This document shows positions 1 to 8,877 of a DNA stretch of 64,000 nt, one piece after another; positions within the stretch are counted from its first letter, which is position 1; each line of letters starts with the position of its first letter. The translations under genes were made by a program, and so were the position numbers. The DNA comes from RUG572 sp051884915 (GTDB lineage Bacteria > Verrucomicrobiota > Kiritimatiellia > RFP12 > UBA1067): positions 50,502-114,501 of the forward strand of contig JBJEWF010000089.1 in NCBI GenBank assembly GCA_051884915.1, read 5' to 3'. Under the pieces are notes generated by a model. The model searched no databases and was not told the origin of the DNA. It saw only the letters and a program-made list of their open reading frames with translations.

Positions 1-1977
1 ACGGCCTTCATCGACCTGGACGGCGATGGCGTCTGGACGCCGGGCGAGCCGTTCGGCGCCGCGTCGCCGGCGGTCACGACGGTCGGCTGGTGGAAGACGG
101 ACGTCAGCCTTGAGCTGACGGACACCGCGCCGCAGATGTTCCGCGTGAACCTGGCCGACGCGCTCGCCAACAACACCTACGAGACGCAGCGGCTCCTGAC
201 GGACCGCGGCGTCCTGGGCGGCCGGAATGGCGGCACGCGGTGGATCTCCTCCGAGGTGATCGACCAGCAGCTGCCCGAGACGACGGAGACGGACGTGCGC
301 GTGCGCGTCGTGCGCTCGGCGGTCAGCAACGTCGACCGGAAGATCGGCAGTCCCACCCGGTACGCGGACGGCGTGGTGCTCGACGTCCGGAAGAACCTGG
401 TCCGCAATCCGCTGCTCTCCGAAGTCGATCTTCTGGCCGGCAGCCTCGATCTCGACTGGGGCAATCTGGGCACGCCCGCGAGCTACGTGGGGGTCACCTT
501 CGAGAACATCACCAACGCGATCTACCGGGTCGTGCTGGGCGACGGGTCGGTCGGTCCGCTGACGACCACCTCGAACGCGTGTCTGGTCACGGCCTTCGAG
601 AACGTGTTCGAGCGCGGCGCGGCGGGCGGCCAGACGCCCTGCACGCCCGTTTCGCCGAGCGGAATCGTCTACGGGTCGCGGCCGACCTTCAGCTGGCGGC
701 ACGACAACAAGATCGGCAAGTCCTATCCCGCGTTCCGCCTGCGGATCTGGGACGCCACGGGCAAGACCCTGGTGTACGATTCGGGGGCGCGGCGCGCGCC
801 GGCGCGCAATTCGCAGGGCGTCTACAGCTGGACGGCGCCGGTCTCGGCGGAGATGGCGACGCCGGAGGGCGTGGTCCTGTCCACCACCAACAACTACCAG
901 TGGACGGTTTCCATGCTCGACGCGAAGTTCACCGCGCCGAACACCTCGGAGACGATGACGGCGTTCCGCATCTCCACTTCGGGCGCCAACGGCGGCGTGT
1001 CCGACCGCGGGTCGATCGAGGTGGCGGTCAAGTACTTCGGGCCGGCCAAGGTCGCGGCGGATCCGGCGCAACCGGCGGGTCTGGTCCACGTCGAGGCGTT
1101 CACCACGCCCGACTTCTCGGGCGAGCCCGCGGCCTCCGCGTACGTGAAGGATCCGGGCGACATCGGCGACGGCGGCGTCCTCACCGTCAACGCCACGCTG
1201 ACGGGACTTGAGCCGGGGACCTACTATGTGCGCGCCTGGATCGATTCCAACGGCGACTTCGAGCGCCAGGCCTGGGAATCCTGGGGGTACGCGAACTGGG
1301 TCGGGGACATGGACGTGATGTCCGTCTACAACCCGAAGGAGCTGACGGTCGTGGGCGGTTCGACGAAGGTGCCGTCGTCGGTCGTGTACGTCGAAGACTG
1401 CGACGTGGACAACGACGGCTATCCCGACGCCTGGGAATACGACGTCTACGGCGATCTGTCCACCCGTTCGCCGGCGACCGGCAACTCGTTCTTCACCACG
1501 GTGAATCCGGACCTGCTGCAGTCGATCGCGGCCTACTCCAAGCTGCCTTCCGCCGCCGTGCAGGCCTACTCCTCGACGTCGCTCGCCACGCTGATGAGCA
1601 CCGATCCGTTCCTGGGGGCGACGCTGCTCGCGAGCGCGCCGGTCCAGACGGAGTCGGACCAGGTCGCCCTGGTGATCGATTCGTTCTCGCTGGCCGAGGG
1701 ACTTTCGCTCTCGGTGGTTTCCGACGTCTCGACGCCGGATTCGCTCCTGGTGTCGGTCGCCGACACGAAGTACGTGGACGTCGTCCTCGTCGCATCCGCC
1801 ACGCCCGACTTCGCGGAGGCGACGGAAACGACGGTGAAGACGATCGAGATCAAGGCGAAGGGCGAATCGACCGAATCCGTCTCGGCGGAGGAGATGGCCG
1901 CGGCACTGTCCGCCGCCGGCGTCGATCAGACGGCCTTCATCAAGGTGAAACTGGTGGAGAAATCAGGCGCGCAGTAA
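1..1977 (+). CDS. Giant secreted/surface repeat protein, C-terminal 658 residues (5' end outside window)
   Basis: The frame is open from the first base and ends at TAA 1975-1977, so the start lies upstream; an internal ATG at 136 is not a credible start because the frame before it codes similar sequence. Visible are calcium-loop-like acidic motifs (FIDLDGDG at the very start, WIDSNGDF near 1240, DVDNDGYPDAWE near 1400, the last resembling a thrombospondin type 3 repeat) and a segment around 680-950 that looks like a fibronectin type III/Ig-like beta-sandwich (PTFSWRHDN, FRLRIWD). The tail is Ser/Val-rich with no LPxTG or PEP-CTERM anchor. Such architecture is typical of very large exported adhesins or enzymes in PVC bacteria. 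No catalytic domain is visible in this part, so the function cannot be stated. Confidence 0.8.
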   Translation, partial: TAFIDLDGDGVWTPGEPFGAASPAVTTVGWWKTDVSLELTDTAPQMFRVNLADALANNTYETQRLLTDRGVLGGRNGGTRWISSEVIDQQLPETTETDVRVRVVRSAVSNVDRKIGSPTRYADGVVLDVRKNLVRNPLLSEVDLLAGSLDLDWGNLGTPASYVGVTFENITNAIYRVVLGDGSVGPLTTTSNACLVTAFENVFERGAAGGQTPCTPVSPSGIVYGSRPTFSWRHDNKIGKSYPAFRLRIWDATGKTLVYDSGARRAPARNSQGVYSWTAPVSAEMATPEGVVLSTTNNYQWTVSMLDAKFTAPNTSETMTAFRISTSGANGGVSDRGSIEVAVKYFGPAKVAADPAQPAGLVHVEAFTTPDFSGEPAASAYVKDPGDIGDGGVLTVNATLTGLEPGTYYVRAWIDSNGDFERQAWESWGYANWVGDMDVMSVYNPKELTVVGGSTKVPSSVVYVEDCDVDNDGYPDAWEYDVYGDLSTRSPATGNSFFTTVNPDLLQSIAAYSKLPSAAVQAYSSTSLATLMSTDPFLGATLLASAPVQTESDQVALVIDSFSLAEGLSLSVVSDVSTPDSLLVSVADTKYVDVVLVASATPDFAEATETTVKTIEIKAKGESTESVSAEEMAAALSAAGVDQTAFIKVKLVEKSGAQ

Positions 1978-1987
1978 GTGAAAGGGG

Positions 1988-2014
1988 ACTCCGCGGCGTA
2001 TACCGCCGCGGAGT
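1988..2014 (+). terminator. Perfect 10-bp hairpin between giant gene and ackA
   Basis: Arms ACTCCGCGGC (1988-1997) and GCCGCGGAGT (2005-2014) pair perfectly around a 7-nt loop. It lies 11 nt after the upstream stop and ends 9 nt before the ackA ATG. No T-run follows, so it could be a 3'-end stabiliser, a weak terminator or a structure that controls ackA translation. Confidence 0.5.
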
Positions 2015-2023
2015 TCGGCATCT

Positions 2024-3238
2024 ATGAAAAGCATTCAGAAAGTACTCGTTGTCAACTGTGGCTCGTCCTCGCTGAAGTTCCAGCTCTTCGACATGAAGGG
2101 CGAGGAGATGCTGTGCAAGGGCCTCGTGGAGCGCATCGGCATCGCCGGCAGCCGCCTGGTCTACACGAAGACGGGCTGCGGGAAAATCGTCCGCGAGGTC
2201 CCGATGAAGGACCACGTCGAGGCGATTGCGCAGGTCATGGCCGTGCTGAAGGACGCCGAAATCGGCGTGATCGCCTCGCTGTCCGAACTGGACGCCATTG
2301 GCCACCGCGTGGTGCATGGCGGCGACAAGTTCTCCGCGCCGGCGAAAATCACGGCGGCCGCCAAGAAGCTCATCCGGAAGTGCGTTCCGCTCGCCCCGCT
2401 GCACAACCCGGCCAATCTGCAGGGCATCGAGGCGTGCGAGAAGGCGGCCAGGGGCGTGCCGAACGTCGGCGTGTTCGACACGGCGTTCCACCAGACGATG
2501 CCGGGGTGCGCGTACGCCTACGCGATTCCGCGCAAGGTCGCCCGCAAGTTCGGCATCCGCAAGTACGGCTTCCACGGCACGTCCCACAAGTTCATCGCGC
2601 AGGCGGCGGCGGCCTGGCTGAAGAAGCCGCTGAAGGCGGTCAATCTCGTGACCTGCCATCTGGGCAACGGCTCGTCGCTGGCCGCCGTGAAGAAGGGCGA
2701 ATGCATCGACACCACGATGGGCATGACGCCGCTCGACGGCCTGATCATGGGCACGCGCTCCGGCACGGTCGATCCCGGCCTGCTCTTCTTCCTCGGCAAG
2801 CAGGGCTATTCGCTTGAGCAGCTGGACACGATGCTGAACAAGGAATCCGGCTTCCAGGGGCTGGCGGGCGCCTTTGGCGGCGACACGCGCGACGTGGCCG
2901 CGAAGGCGGACAAGGGCGATCTCGACGCCATCGAGGCGCTGGAGGCGTTCGGCCACCGCACGGCCCTGTACGTGGGCGGCTACCACACGCTCGTCGGCGG
3001 CGCCGACGCCATCGTGATGGCCGGCGGCATCGGCGAAAACGCCGCCGAACTCCGCGAGCAGATCGTGAAGCGCCTCGGCGCGTTGGGCGTGAAGCTCGAC
3101 AGGAAGGCCAACCAGGCGATCTTCGGCGGCAAGAGCGGCGTGATCTCGACGAAGGATTCCCGCATCCCCGTCATCGTGATTCCGACGAACGAAGAGCTCA
3201 TGATCGCCCGCGAAACGGTCGCGGTCCTCGCGAAATAG
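2024..3238 (+). CDS. ackA: Acetate kinase
   Basis: 404 residues, the usual AckA length. It interconverts acetyl phosphate + ADP with acetate + ATP in the cytoplasm, the ATP-yielding last step of acetate fermentation. Family signatures are visible in order: VVNCGSSSLKFQLF at the N-terminus, HRVVHGG, FDTAFHQTMP, HLGNGSSLAAV (phosphate-binding) and GTVDPGLL, ending with the ASKHA-type GGIGENAAELR. The pta gene follows after 48 nt, so the two form the classical Pta-AckA pair. The start at 2024 has no Shine-Dalgarno and sits 9 nt after a strong hairpin. Confidence 0.97.
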   Translation: MKSIQKVLVVNCGSSSLKFQLFDMKGEEMLCKGLVERIGIAGSRLVYTKTGCGKIVREVPMKDHVEAIAQVMAVLKDAEIGVIASLSELDAIGHRVVHGGDKFSAPAKITAAAKKLIRKCVPLAPLHNPANLQGIEACEKAARGVPNVGVFDTAFHQTMPGCAYAYAIPRKVARKFGIRKYGFHGTSHKFIAQAAAAWLKKPLKAVNLVTCHLGNGSSLAAVKKGECIDTTMGMTPLDGLIMGTRSGTVDPGLLFFLGKQGYSLEQLDTMLNKESGFQGLAGAFGGDTRDVAAKADKGDLDAIEALEAFGHRTALYVGGYHTLVGGADAIVMAGGIGENAAELREQIVKRLGALGVKLDRKANQAIFGGKSGVISTKDSRIPVIVIPTNEELMIARETVAVLAK

Positions 3239-3286
3239 TCTCGCGGCTTCCGACTTTCAGTCTTCAACCTGCAACCGACAGAGAAA

Positions 3287-4324
3287 ATGAACGCAATCGA
3301 AACGATTATCTGGAAGGCCTCGGCGCTCAACGGCACGGTCGTGCTGCCGGAAGGCATGGACGAACGCGTGATCAAGGCCGCCTGCGCGTGCGTGGACCGC
3401 AAGATCTGCACCCCGGTGGTGCTGGGCACGGCCGAGGAAATCGCCGCCGCCGAACTGAAGGCCGGCCTGAAGCTGGCGGAGCGCGGCATCCGCACGATCG
3501 ACTACACGCAGGGCGACGCCGAACTGGAGGCCGCCTATCTGGAGGCCTGGAACGCCAAGGAGGCGCGCAAGCCGACCGAGAAGCAGAAGATCATCGATCT
3601 CGCGGCGGCGCAGAAGACGCTCCGCACGAAGCGCATCTACTTCGGCGGCATGATGGTGAAGCTCGGCCGCGTCGACGGCCTCGTCGCGGGGTCGATCGCC
3701 TCGACGGGCGACATGCTCCGCGCGGCCTTCCACACCCTGGGCACGCAGAAGGGCGTGAAGACGGCCTCCAGCTGCTTCATCATGGACCTCAAGAATCCGA
3801 CGCCGTCGGGCGATACCGTGCTGGCCTTCGGCGACTGCGCGGTGATTCCCAATCCCACGGCCGAGCAGCTCGTCGACATCGGCCTGGCGACGGCGCAGAC
3901 CTATCGCGACCTGACGGGCAACGAGCCGCGCGTGGCCTACCTGTCGTTCTCGACGAAGGGGTCCGCCGGCGGCGAGCTGGTCGAGAAGGTCCAGCGGGCC
4001 GTCGCGCTCGCGAAGCCGCAGTTTGCCGCCGCCGGCATCAAGATGGACGGCGAGCTGCAGTTCGACGCGGCGCTCGTGCCGGACGTCGGCCGGCTGAAGA
4101 ATCCGAACGGCGAGATCCAGGGCAACGCGAACGTGTTCATCTTCCCGGATCTGCAGGCCGGCAACATCGGCTACAAGATCGCCCAGCGTCTGGGCGGCGC
4201 CACCGCGATCGGTCCGAATCTCCAGGGCCTCGCGAAGGCGATGAACGACCTGTCGCGCGGGTGCAGCGCCGAGGACATCGTCGGCACGATCTGCGTGACG
4301 CTGCTCCAGTCGACGACGAAGTGA
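3287..4324 (+). CDS. pta: Phosphate acetyltransferase (short, PTA domain only)
   Basis: 345 residues: the catalytic PTA/PTB domain without the N-terminal P-loop domain of the long enterobacterial form. It converts acetyl-CoA + Pi to acetyl phosphate + CoA, feeding AckA immediately upstream. Typical features are the VLPEGMDERVIKAA start, GLVAGSIASTGDMLRAAFHTLG in the middle (split here by family-conserved Gly/Ser), and LKNPNGEIQGNANVFIFPDL followed by GNIGYKIAQRLGGA near the C-terminus. A GAGA element lies upstream of ATG 3287. kdsD starts 10 nt downstream, suggesting co-transcription. Confidence 0.95.
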   Translation: MNAIETIIWKASALNGTVVLPEGMDERVIKAACACVDRKICTPVVLGTAEEIAAAELKAGLKLAERGIRTIDYTQGDAELEAAYLEAWNAKEARKPTEKQKIIDLAAAQKTLRTKRIYFGGMMVKLGRVDGLVAGSIASTGDMLRAAFHTLGTQKGVKTASSCFIMDLKNPTPSGDTVLAFGDCAVIPNPTAEQLVDIGLATAQTYRDLTGNEPRVAYLSFSTKGSAGGELVEKVQRAVALAKPQFAAAGIKMDGELQFDAALVPDVGRLKNPNGEIQGNANVFIFPDLQAGNIGYKIAQRLGGATAIGPNLQGLAKAMNDLSRGCSAEDIVGTICVTLLQSTTK

Positions 4325-4334
4325 GCGGTTCCGG

Positions 4335-5315
4335 ATGACGGCCGAAGAGCAGATCCGCCGGGCGCGCGAGGTGTTCGACGTGGAGATCGCGGGGTTGCAG
4401 AAGACCCGCGATTCTCTCGGCGCGTCGTTTGCGCAGACGATCGCGCTGATGCAGAACTGCCTGGCCGAAGGCGGCAAGGTCGTCGTCACCGGTGTCGGCA
4501 AGAGTCTGCACGTGGCCGAGAAGACGAGCGCGATCCTGGCCAGCACGGGAACCTGCTCCGTCGTCCTGAACCCCGTCCAGGCGATGCACGGGGACCTGGG
4601 CATGACGGATCCCCGTGACGTCCTGCTGGCGCTGAGCTTCTCCGGGGAGTCCGAGGAAATCGTCCGCCTGATTCCGGCGGTCCGCCGCCACGGGCTGAAG
4701 GTCGTCGCCCTGGTCGGCAATCCCGGGTCGACGCTGGCGCGCCTGGCCGACGTCGTCCTGGAAATCCCGTGCGGACCGGAAGCGTGCCCGTTCGGCATGG
4801 CGCCGACGAATTCGACGACGGCCACGATGGCGATGGGCGACGCCCTGGCGATGGTCATGATCGAGGCGCAGAAGTTCGACAAGGAGCGTTATGCGCTGAA
4901 CCATCCCGCCGGCGCCATCGGCCGCGCCCTGCTGCTCAAGGTGGCGGACATCATGCGCACGGGCGCGAACCTGGCGCGGGTGTCGCCGGAGACGACCGTT
5001 CTCGACGCGCTTCTGGCGATGACGGCGGCCAAGGCGGGCTGTGCGGTGGTCGTGGACGCCGCCGGCAAGCTGCTGGGCATTTTCACGGACGGCGATTTCC
5101 GCCGGCACGTCTCGGAGGGCCGGTCCGTCCTGGCGGATCCGATCTCCCTGCACATGACGCGCAATCCCCTGTCGATCCGCGGCGACGCGTACGCCGTCGA
5201 CCTGCTGCGCGTGTTCGAGCGGCGGCGGATCGACGATCTGCCGGTCTGCGACGAGGCGGGCAACGTGCTGGGGCTGGTCGACATTCAGGATTTGCCCAAG
5301 ATGAAAGTTTTATGA
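4335..5315 (+). CDS. kdsD: D-arabinose 5-phosphate isomerase (KdsD/KpsF type)
   Basis: 326 residues with an N-terminal SIS sugar-isomerase domain (about 30-190) and two C-terminal CBS repeats (about 205-320). It interconverts ribulose 5-phosphate and arabinose 5-phosphate, the first step towards Kdo for lipopolysaccharide, which implies a Gram-negative envelope. Family hallmarks are VVVTGVGKS, HGDLGM, LSFSGESEE and NHPAGAIGR; the CBS part has IFTDGDFRRH. The substitution of Leu-His for the usual Gly-His after GVGKS is a mild deviation. It follows pta by 10 nt, which is an operon-like arrangement although the pathways differ. Confidence 0.93.
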   Translation: MTAEEQIRRAREVFDVEIAGLQKTRDSLGASFAQTIALMQNCLAEGGKVVVTGVGKSLHVAEKTSAILASTGTCSVVLNPVQAMHGDLGMTDPRDVLLALSFSGESEEIVRLIPAVRRHGLKVVALVGNPGSTLARLADVVLEIPCGPEACPFGMAPTNSTTATMAMGDALAMVMIEAQKFDKERYALNHPAGAIGRALLLKVADIMRTGANLARVSPETTVLDALLAMTAAKAGCAVVVDAAGKLLGIFTDGDFRRHVSEGRSVLADPISLHMTRNPLSIRGDAYAVDLLRVFERRRIDDLPVCDEAGNVLGLVDIQDLPKMKVL

Positions 5316-5321
5316 TACAAT
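5292..5321 (+). promoter_or_regulatory. Sigma70-type promoter for pilus-like cluster
   Basis: TTGCCC (5292-5297), 18-nt spacer and TACAAT (5316-5321) preceded by TGA. It overlaps the end of kdsD, and an AGGAGG Shine-Dalgarno (5335-5340) follows 6 nt before the ATG at 5347. Confidence 0.6.
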
Positions 5322-5346
5322 TCCACCAACCGTGAGGAGGTTAGCC

Positions 5347-6063
5347 ATGAACACGAAGACATTTGCCGCATTTTCGCTTGCGCTGCTGTGCGCGGTTTCC
5401 GTTTCGGCCCAGTCCCGTCGCCGCGGCCCGGTGGGCGCCGACGGGGGCAAGTCCGTCGCCCAGGGGCGCGACGCCTACGTCTCCATCGACACGCCGGCCC
5501 GTCCGGGCGGAACGTGCCTGGCGAGCGCGCCGAACCTTTCGGCCAACGGCAAGCTGATGCCGCCGCTGGGCGGCAAGCCGCGCCAGTGGATCGTGCTTGA
5601 GATGAAGTACACGACGCAGGCCCGGTGGCAGGACGAGCTGACCTTCACGTGGCACGTTCTCCTGGACGCGACGAAGGCGAAGGAGAAGGATCCGAAGAAT
5701 CTGCCGTCGCAGTATTCGTACTACAACGCCCAGGTCCGCTACGTGGACATCAAGAAGGGCAGCCACATGGCGAGCGTCTGCCTGCCGCCGTCCGTCCTGG
5801 AGCGCTTCGGCGAACCCTGCACGGTGAGCGTGATCATCACGAACAAGGAGGGCGACGAGCTCGCGTTCCACACGGAGAACGCCGACGGCAACGTGAGCCA
5901 GGCCGGCGAGAAGTGGTGGGAGAACGACAAGTTCATGAGCTGGGAGAAGACGATCAAGGGCGAGAAGAAGGCGATGGTCGAGCGCCGCCAGGGATTGCTG
6001 GACCGCTCCAAGACGCCGTTCTACCTCGTGAACAATGCGGACTACGAACTCTCGCAGAACTGA
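5347..6063 (+). CDS. Secreted pilus-associated protein, Amuc_1102-like by position
   Basis: 238 residues. ATG 5347 is chosen because AGGAGG ends 6 nt upstream and it opens a clean signal peptide (MNTKTFAAFSLALLCAV...SAQ); an in-frame upstream ATG at 5332 sits on the Shine-Dalgarno. The mature part (about 215 residues) is predicted soluble, with two cysteines well apart (CLAS, CLPPS) and no known catalytic motif. It is the first gene of a five-gene run followed by PilM-like, two single-span proteins and a secretin, the same set as Amuc_1098-Amuc_1102 in Akkermansia. The identification as the Amuc_1102-type component rests mainly on context, not on a recognised motif. Confidence 0.65.
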   Translation: MNTKTFAAFSLALLCAVSVSAQSRRRGPVGADGGKSVAQGRDAYVSIDTPARPGGTCLASAPNLSANGKLMPPLGGKPRQWIVLEMKYTTQARWQDELTFTWHVLLDATKAKEKDPKNLPSQYSYYNAQVRYVDIKKGSHMASVCLPPSVLERFGEPCTVSVIITNKEGDELAFHTENADGNVSQAGEKWWENDKFMSWEKTIKGEKKAMVERRQGLLDRSKTPFYLVNNADYELSQN

Positions 6064-6103
6064 CGTCCCCCGGTTTCATGGTTTCGTATAGCAGGAAGAC
6101 AGG

Positions 6104-7831
6104 ATGTCCAGACTACTGACTCTCAACATCGGCGCCTCGAAAGCGGTTCTGGCCGAGTACGCGCTGGGCGGGAAGCGCCGTCTGACGCTGAGCGCCTACG
6201 GCTCGTGCGATCTGCCGGCCGTCGACATCAACGCTCCCGAGACGCTGGCCGCCGCTTTGCCGTCCGCGCTGCACCAGATCATGCGCGAGCGGGGAATCCG
6301 TCCCGCGCCGCTCGTCGTGTCGCTGAGCGGACAGATGGTGTTTCCGCGGTTCGCGAAGTTTCCGCCGGTCGGCGACGCCGAGAAACTTGAGCAGCTGGTC
6401 CGCTACGAAATCGAGCAGAACGTCCCGTTCCCCATCGACGAGATCGTCAGCGACCACCAGTTCCTGGGCCAGACGGCGGACGGCGACACGGCCGCGCTCA
6501 TCGTCGCGGCCAAGCTGGACGCGGTTCGCGCGGTCACGGACGGCGTGCGCGGCGCCGGGCTGAAGCCCGCGATCGTCGACGTGTCGCCGATGGCCGTCTG
6601 CAACGCGATGCGCTTTGCCAATCCGGGCCTGACCGGCTGCACGGTCCTGCTGGACATCGGGTCGAAGACGACGAGCCTGATTCTCGTCGAGAACGAGAAG
6701 ATCTACAACCGGTCGATCCCCGTGGCCGGCAACGCGATCACGAAGGAGATCGCCCAGGCGTTCGGCTGCTCGTTCGAGGAGGCCGAACAGCTGAAGATCG
6801 AGCGCGGCTACGTCTCCCTCGGCGGCGTGACGGAAGACGCCGACGAGATCACGGACCGGGTGTCGAAGGTCATCCGGATGGTCCTCACGCGGCTGCACGC
6901 GGAGATTTCGCGTTCGATCAACTTCTACCGTTCGCAGCAGGGCGGCGCCGCGCCGACGAAGCTGTTCCTGACGGGCGGCTCGTCGCGGATTCCGCAGCTG
7001 GCCGATTTCTTCATGGAAACCCTGCAGGTCGAAGTCGGTTTCCTGTATCCGTTTGAGACCGGGGTCGCGCTCGGCTCGAAGATCGACCGCACGGCGCTCC
7101 AGGAGAACGACGCGTTCATTCTGGCGGAATCGGTCGGCCTGGCGCTGCGGCAGACGGATCTGGCGTCAATTCGCATCAATCTGATGCCGCCGGAACTGGT
7201 GAGCGAGGCGCGGGCGATTCGCCGCATCCCGTTCCTGGTGGTCGGCGGCGTGGCCTTCCTCGCCGCGCTGGGCGCGGGATGGCTGGCCGAGGACCGCAAG
7301 GCGGAAGTCGCGCAGGCGCAGATCGAGCAGGTCGAGAGCCGCAACGGCAAGTTGAAGGGCCTTGACGCGCAGCTCAAGGCCGCCCAGCGGGCGGTCGAAG
7401 AGGAATGCGCGCGGAGCGACGCGTTCCAGCGTCTGCTCTGGCAGCGCTCGGCCACGCTGCTGCGCGTGCGCGCGGTCCGCGAAAGCCTGATCCCGGGCAT
7501 GTGGATCACCAGCTGGGCGGTCGACGCCAAGGAAAAGGCGTCGCCGGACGCGCCGGACGGCGTGCGGGTGACGATCCGCGGATGGCGCGACGCGATGGCG
7601 AAGGCGGAAGCCACCTGGGCGGAGAAGAACGGCGGCAAGCGTTCGACGGCGGCGGAAATCGTCCAGGCCTCGCTGAAGGCGCGCCAGGTGGTGATCCCCG
7701 ACTCCGTGAAAATCGTGACGCAGAAGAACGTGAAGGAGTGTCTGGTCGAATTCGCGATCAGCATGGCGTTCGCGCGCGCTCCTTCCGCATTGCCCGAGGC
7801 CGGCCGTAAAGGAAAGGCGGCGAACGAATGA
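6104..7831 (+). CDS. PilM-like ASKHA ATPase fused to PilN-like membrane domain (Amuc_1101-like)
   Basis: 575 residues. The N-terminal part (1 to about 345) is an actin-like PilM domain: LTLNIGASKAVLAEY phosphate loop, YEIEQNVPFPIDE typical of PilM, CTVLLDIGSKTTSLIL and LTGGSSRIPQLADF. A transmembrane segment follows at about 375-393 (FLVVGGVAFLAALGAGWLA), then a coiled coil and a small periplasmic PilN-like domain. This PilM-TM-PilN order equals the GspL topology, so it should bind nucleotide inside and anchor the inner-membrane platform of a pilus or secretion-like complex. It ends in an ATGA overlap with the next gene, suggesting translational coupling. Confidence 0.85.
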   Translation: MSRLLTLNIGASKAVLAEYALGGKRRLTLSAYGSCDLPAVDINAPETLAAALPSALHQIMRERGIRPAPLVVSLSGQMVFPRFAKFPPVGDAEKLEQLVRYEIEQNVPFPIDEIVSDHQFLGQTADGDTAALIVAAKLDAVRAVTDGVRGAGLKPAIVDVSPMAVCNAMRFANPGLTGCTVLLDIGSKTTSLILVENEKIYNRSIPVAGNAITKEIAQAFGCSFEEAEQLKIERGYVSLGGVTEDADEITDRVSKVIRMVLTRLHAEISRSINFYRSQQGGAAPTKLFLTGGSSRIPQLADFFMETLQVEVGFLYPFETGVALGSKIDRTALQENDAFILAESVGLALRQTDLASIRINLMPPELVSEARAIRRIPFLVVGGVAFLAALGAGWLAEDRKAEVAQAQIEQVESRNGKLKGLDAQLKAAQRAVEEECARSDAFQRLLWQRSATLLRVRAVRESLIPGMWITSWAVDAKEKASPDAPDGVRVTIRGWRDAMAKAEATWAEKNGGKRSTAAEIVQASLKARQVVIPDSVKIVTQKNVKECLVEFAISMAFARAPSALPEAGRKGKAANE

Positions 7832-8877
7832 GTCTCTCGAAACAGCAGCTGATGGGCGCGGTGGGCGCCGGCCTTTTCGTCGTCCTCGCGGGCGGCATGG
7901 GCTATCTGCTCTGGGACGCGATGTCCCGGCGCATGGAGGCGGAAGAGGAACTGGCGGACCAGATGGCGGTCTTCCAGCGGTACAACGCCGCGGCCGTGTT
8001 CCCGTCGAAGAAGTCGATTGCCGACATCCAGTCGAACCAGGTCAGCCTGGCGGCTTGGCGGCAGACGGCTCTCGACCTGGCCGCGCGCGGCGACAAGGTC
8101 CTGAATCCGGAAACGCCGTCGATCTTCAAGCAGCGTCTGCAGGCCGAGGTCCGCCGCCTGGCGGCGCTGCCGGGCGGCGTCGAAGGGAAGATCTGCGCGC
8201 CGGCGTTCTCGTTCGGCTTCGAGCAGTATCTGGGCGAAGGGGGCGTGCTGCCGTCGCCGGATGAAGTCGGCCGCCTGGCCACGCAGCTCGACCTGATCGC
8301 CCATGTGGCGGACATGTTCGCCGATGCGGGCGTGTTCGAGATCAAGAGCATCCAGCGGATCGCCGCGACGAAGGCGCCGGAAGAGGAGCCGGCCGCCAAG
8401 CCGAAGAAGCGGGTCCGGAAAAACGCAGAGGACGAGAACGAGGCGTCGAAGACCACCTGTCTCGAATACGCGTTCGAGTTCGCGGCGCGGCCGGCGGCGC
8501 TGGTCACCGTCCTGAATCGGCTGACGGCCGACACGCGGTTCGTCGTGATCAGGAAGTTCACCTTCAGCGCGGCGGCCGATCAGATCGTCGATCGCCTGGC
8601 GGCGGCCGAGGCGATCGAGGCCGGGAAGAATGCGCCGGCGTCCGCCACGCCGCGCCGCCGGCGCCGCGGCGCCGCGGCGGACGAGGCGAAGCCCGACGCG
8701 CCGAAGAAGGTCGACCGGCTGGTTTCCGACCCCGAGCAGGACGCCCCGATTCTCGTCGGCATGACGTTGGCGGTCTACGACTTCGGTCGCGGGACGGCGG
8801 CGGCCGCGAAGGCGGCGGACGCCGGAGACGAAGGGGCGAAGGTTTCCGCTCCCGTTGAAAAGAAGGAGGAAAAATAA
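7828..8877 (+). CDS. Single-span pilus platform protein (Amuc_1100-like)
   Basis: 349 residues. One N-terminal transmembrane helix (about 8-28, AVGAGLFVVLAGGMGYLLW) is followed by a heptad-rich helical segment and a periplasmic domain. That is the topology of PilO/GspM-type proteins and of Akkermansia Amuc_1100, which sits at the same place between PilM-like and the next single-span protein. The region around residues 190-210 and 270-295 is Lys/Arg/Ala-rich (KPKKRVRKN, RRRRRGAA), probably disordered. It starts in the ATGA overlap with the PilM gene and its stop shares one base with the next ATG (TAATG). Orthology to Amuc_1100 is inferred from order, length and topology. Confidence 0.75.
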   Translation: MSLSKQQLMGAVGAGLFVVLAGGMGYLLWDAMSRRMEAEEELADQMAVFQRYNAAAVFPSKKSIADIQSNQVSLAAWRQTALDLAARGDKVLNPETPSIFKQRLQAEVRRLAALPGGVEGKICAPAFSFGFEQYLGEGGVLPSPDEVGRLATQLDLIAHVADMFADAGVFEIKSIQRIAATKAPEEEPAAKPKKRVRKNAEDENEASKTTCLEYAFEFAARPAALVTVLNRLTADTRFVVIRKFTFSAAADQIVDRLAAAEAIEAGKNAPASATPRRRRRGAAADEAKPDAPKKVDRLVSDPEQDAPILVGMTLAVYDFGRGTAAAAKAADAGDEGAKVSAPVEKKEEK

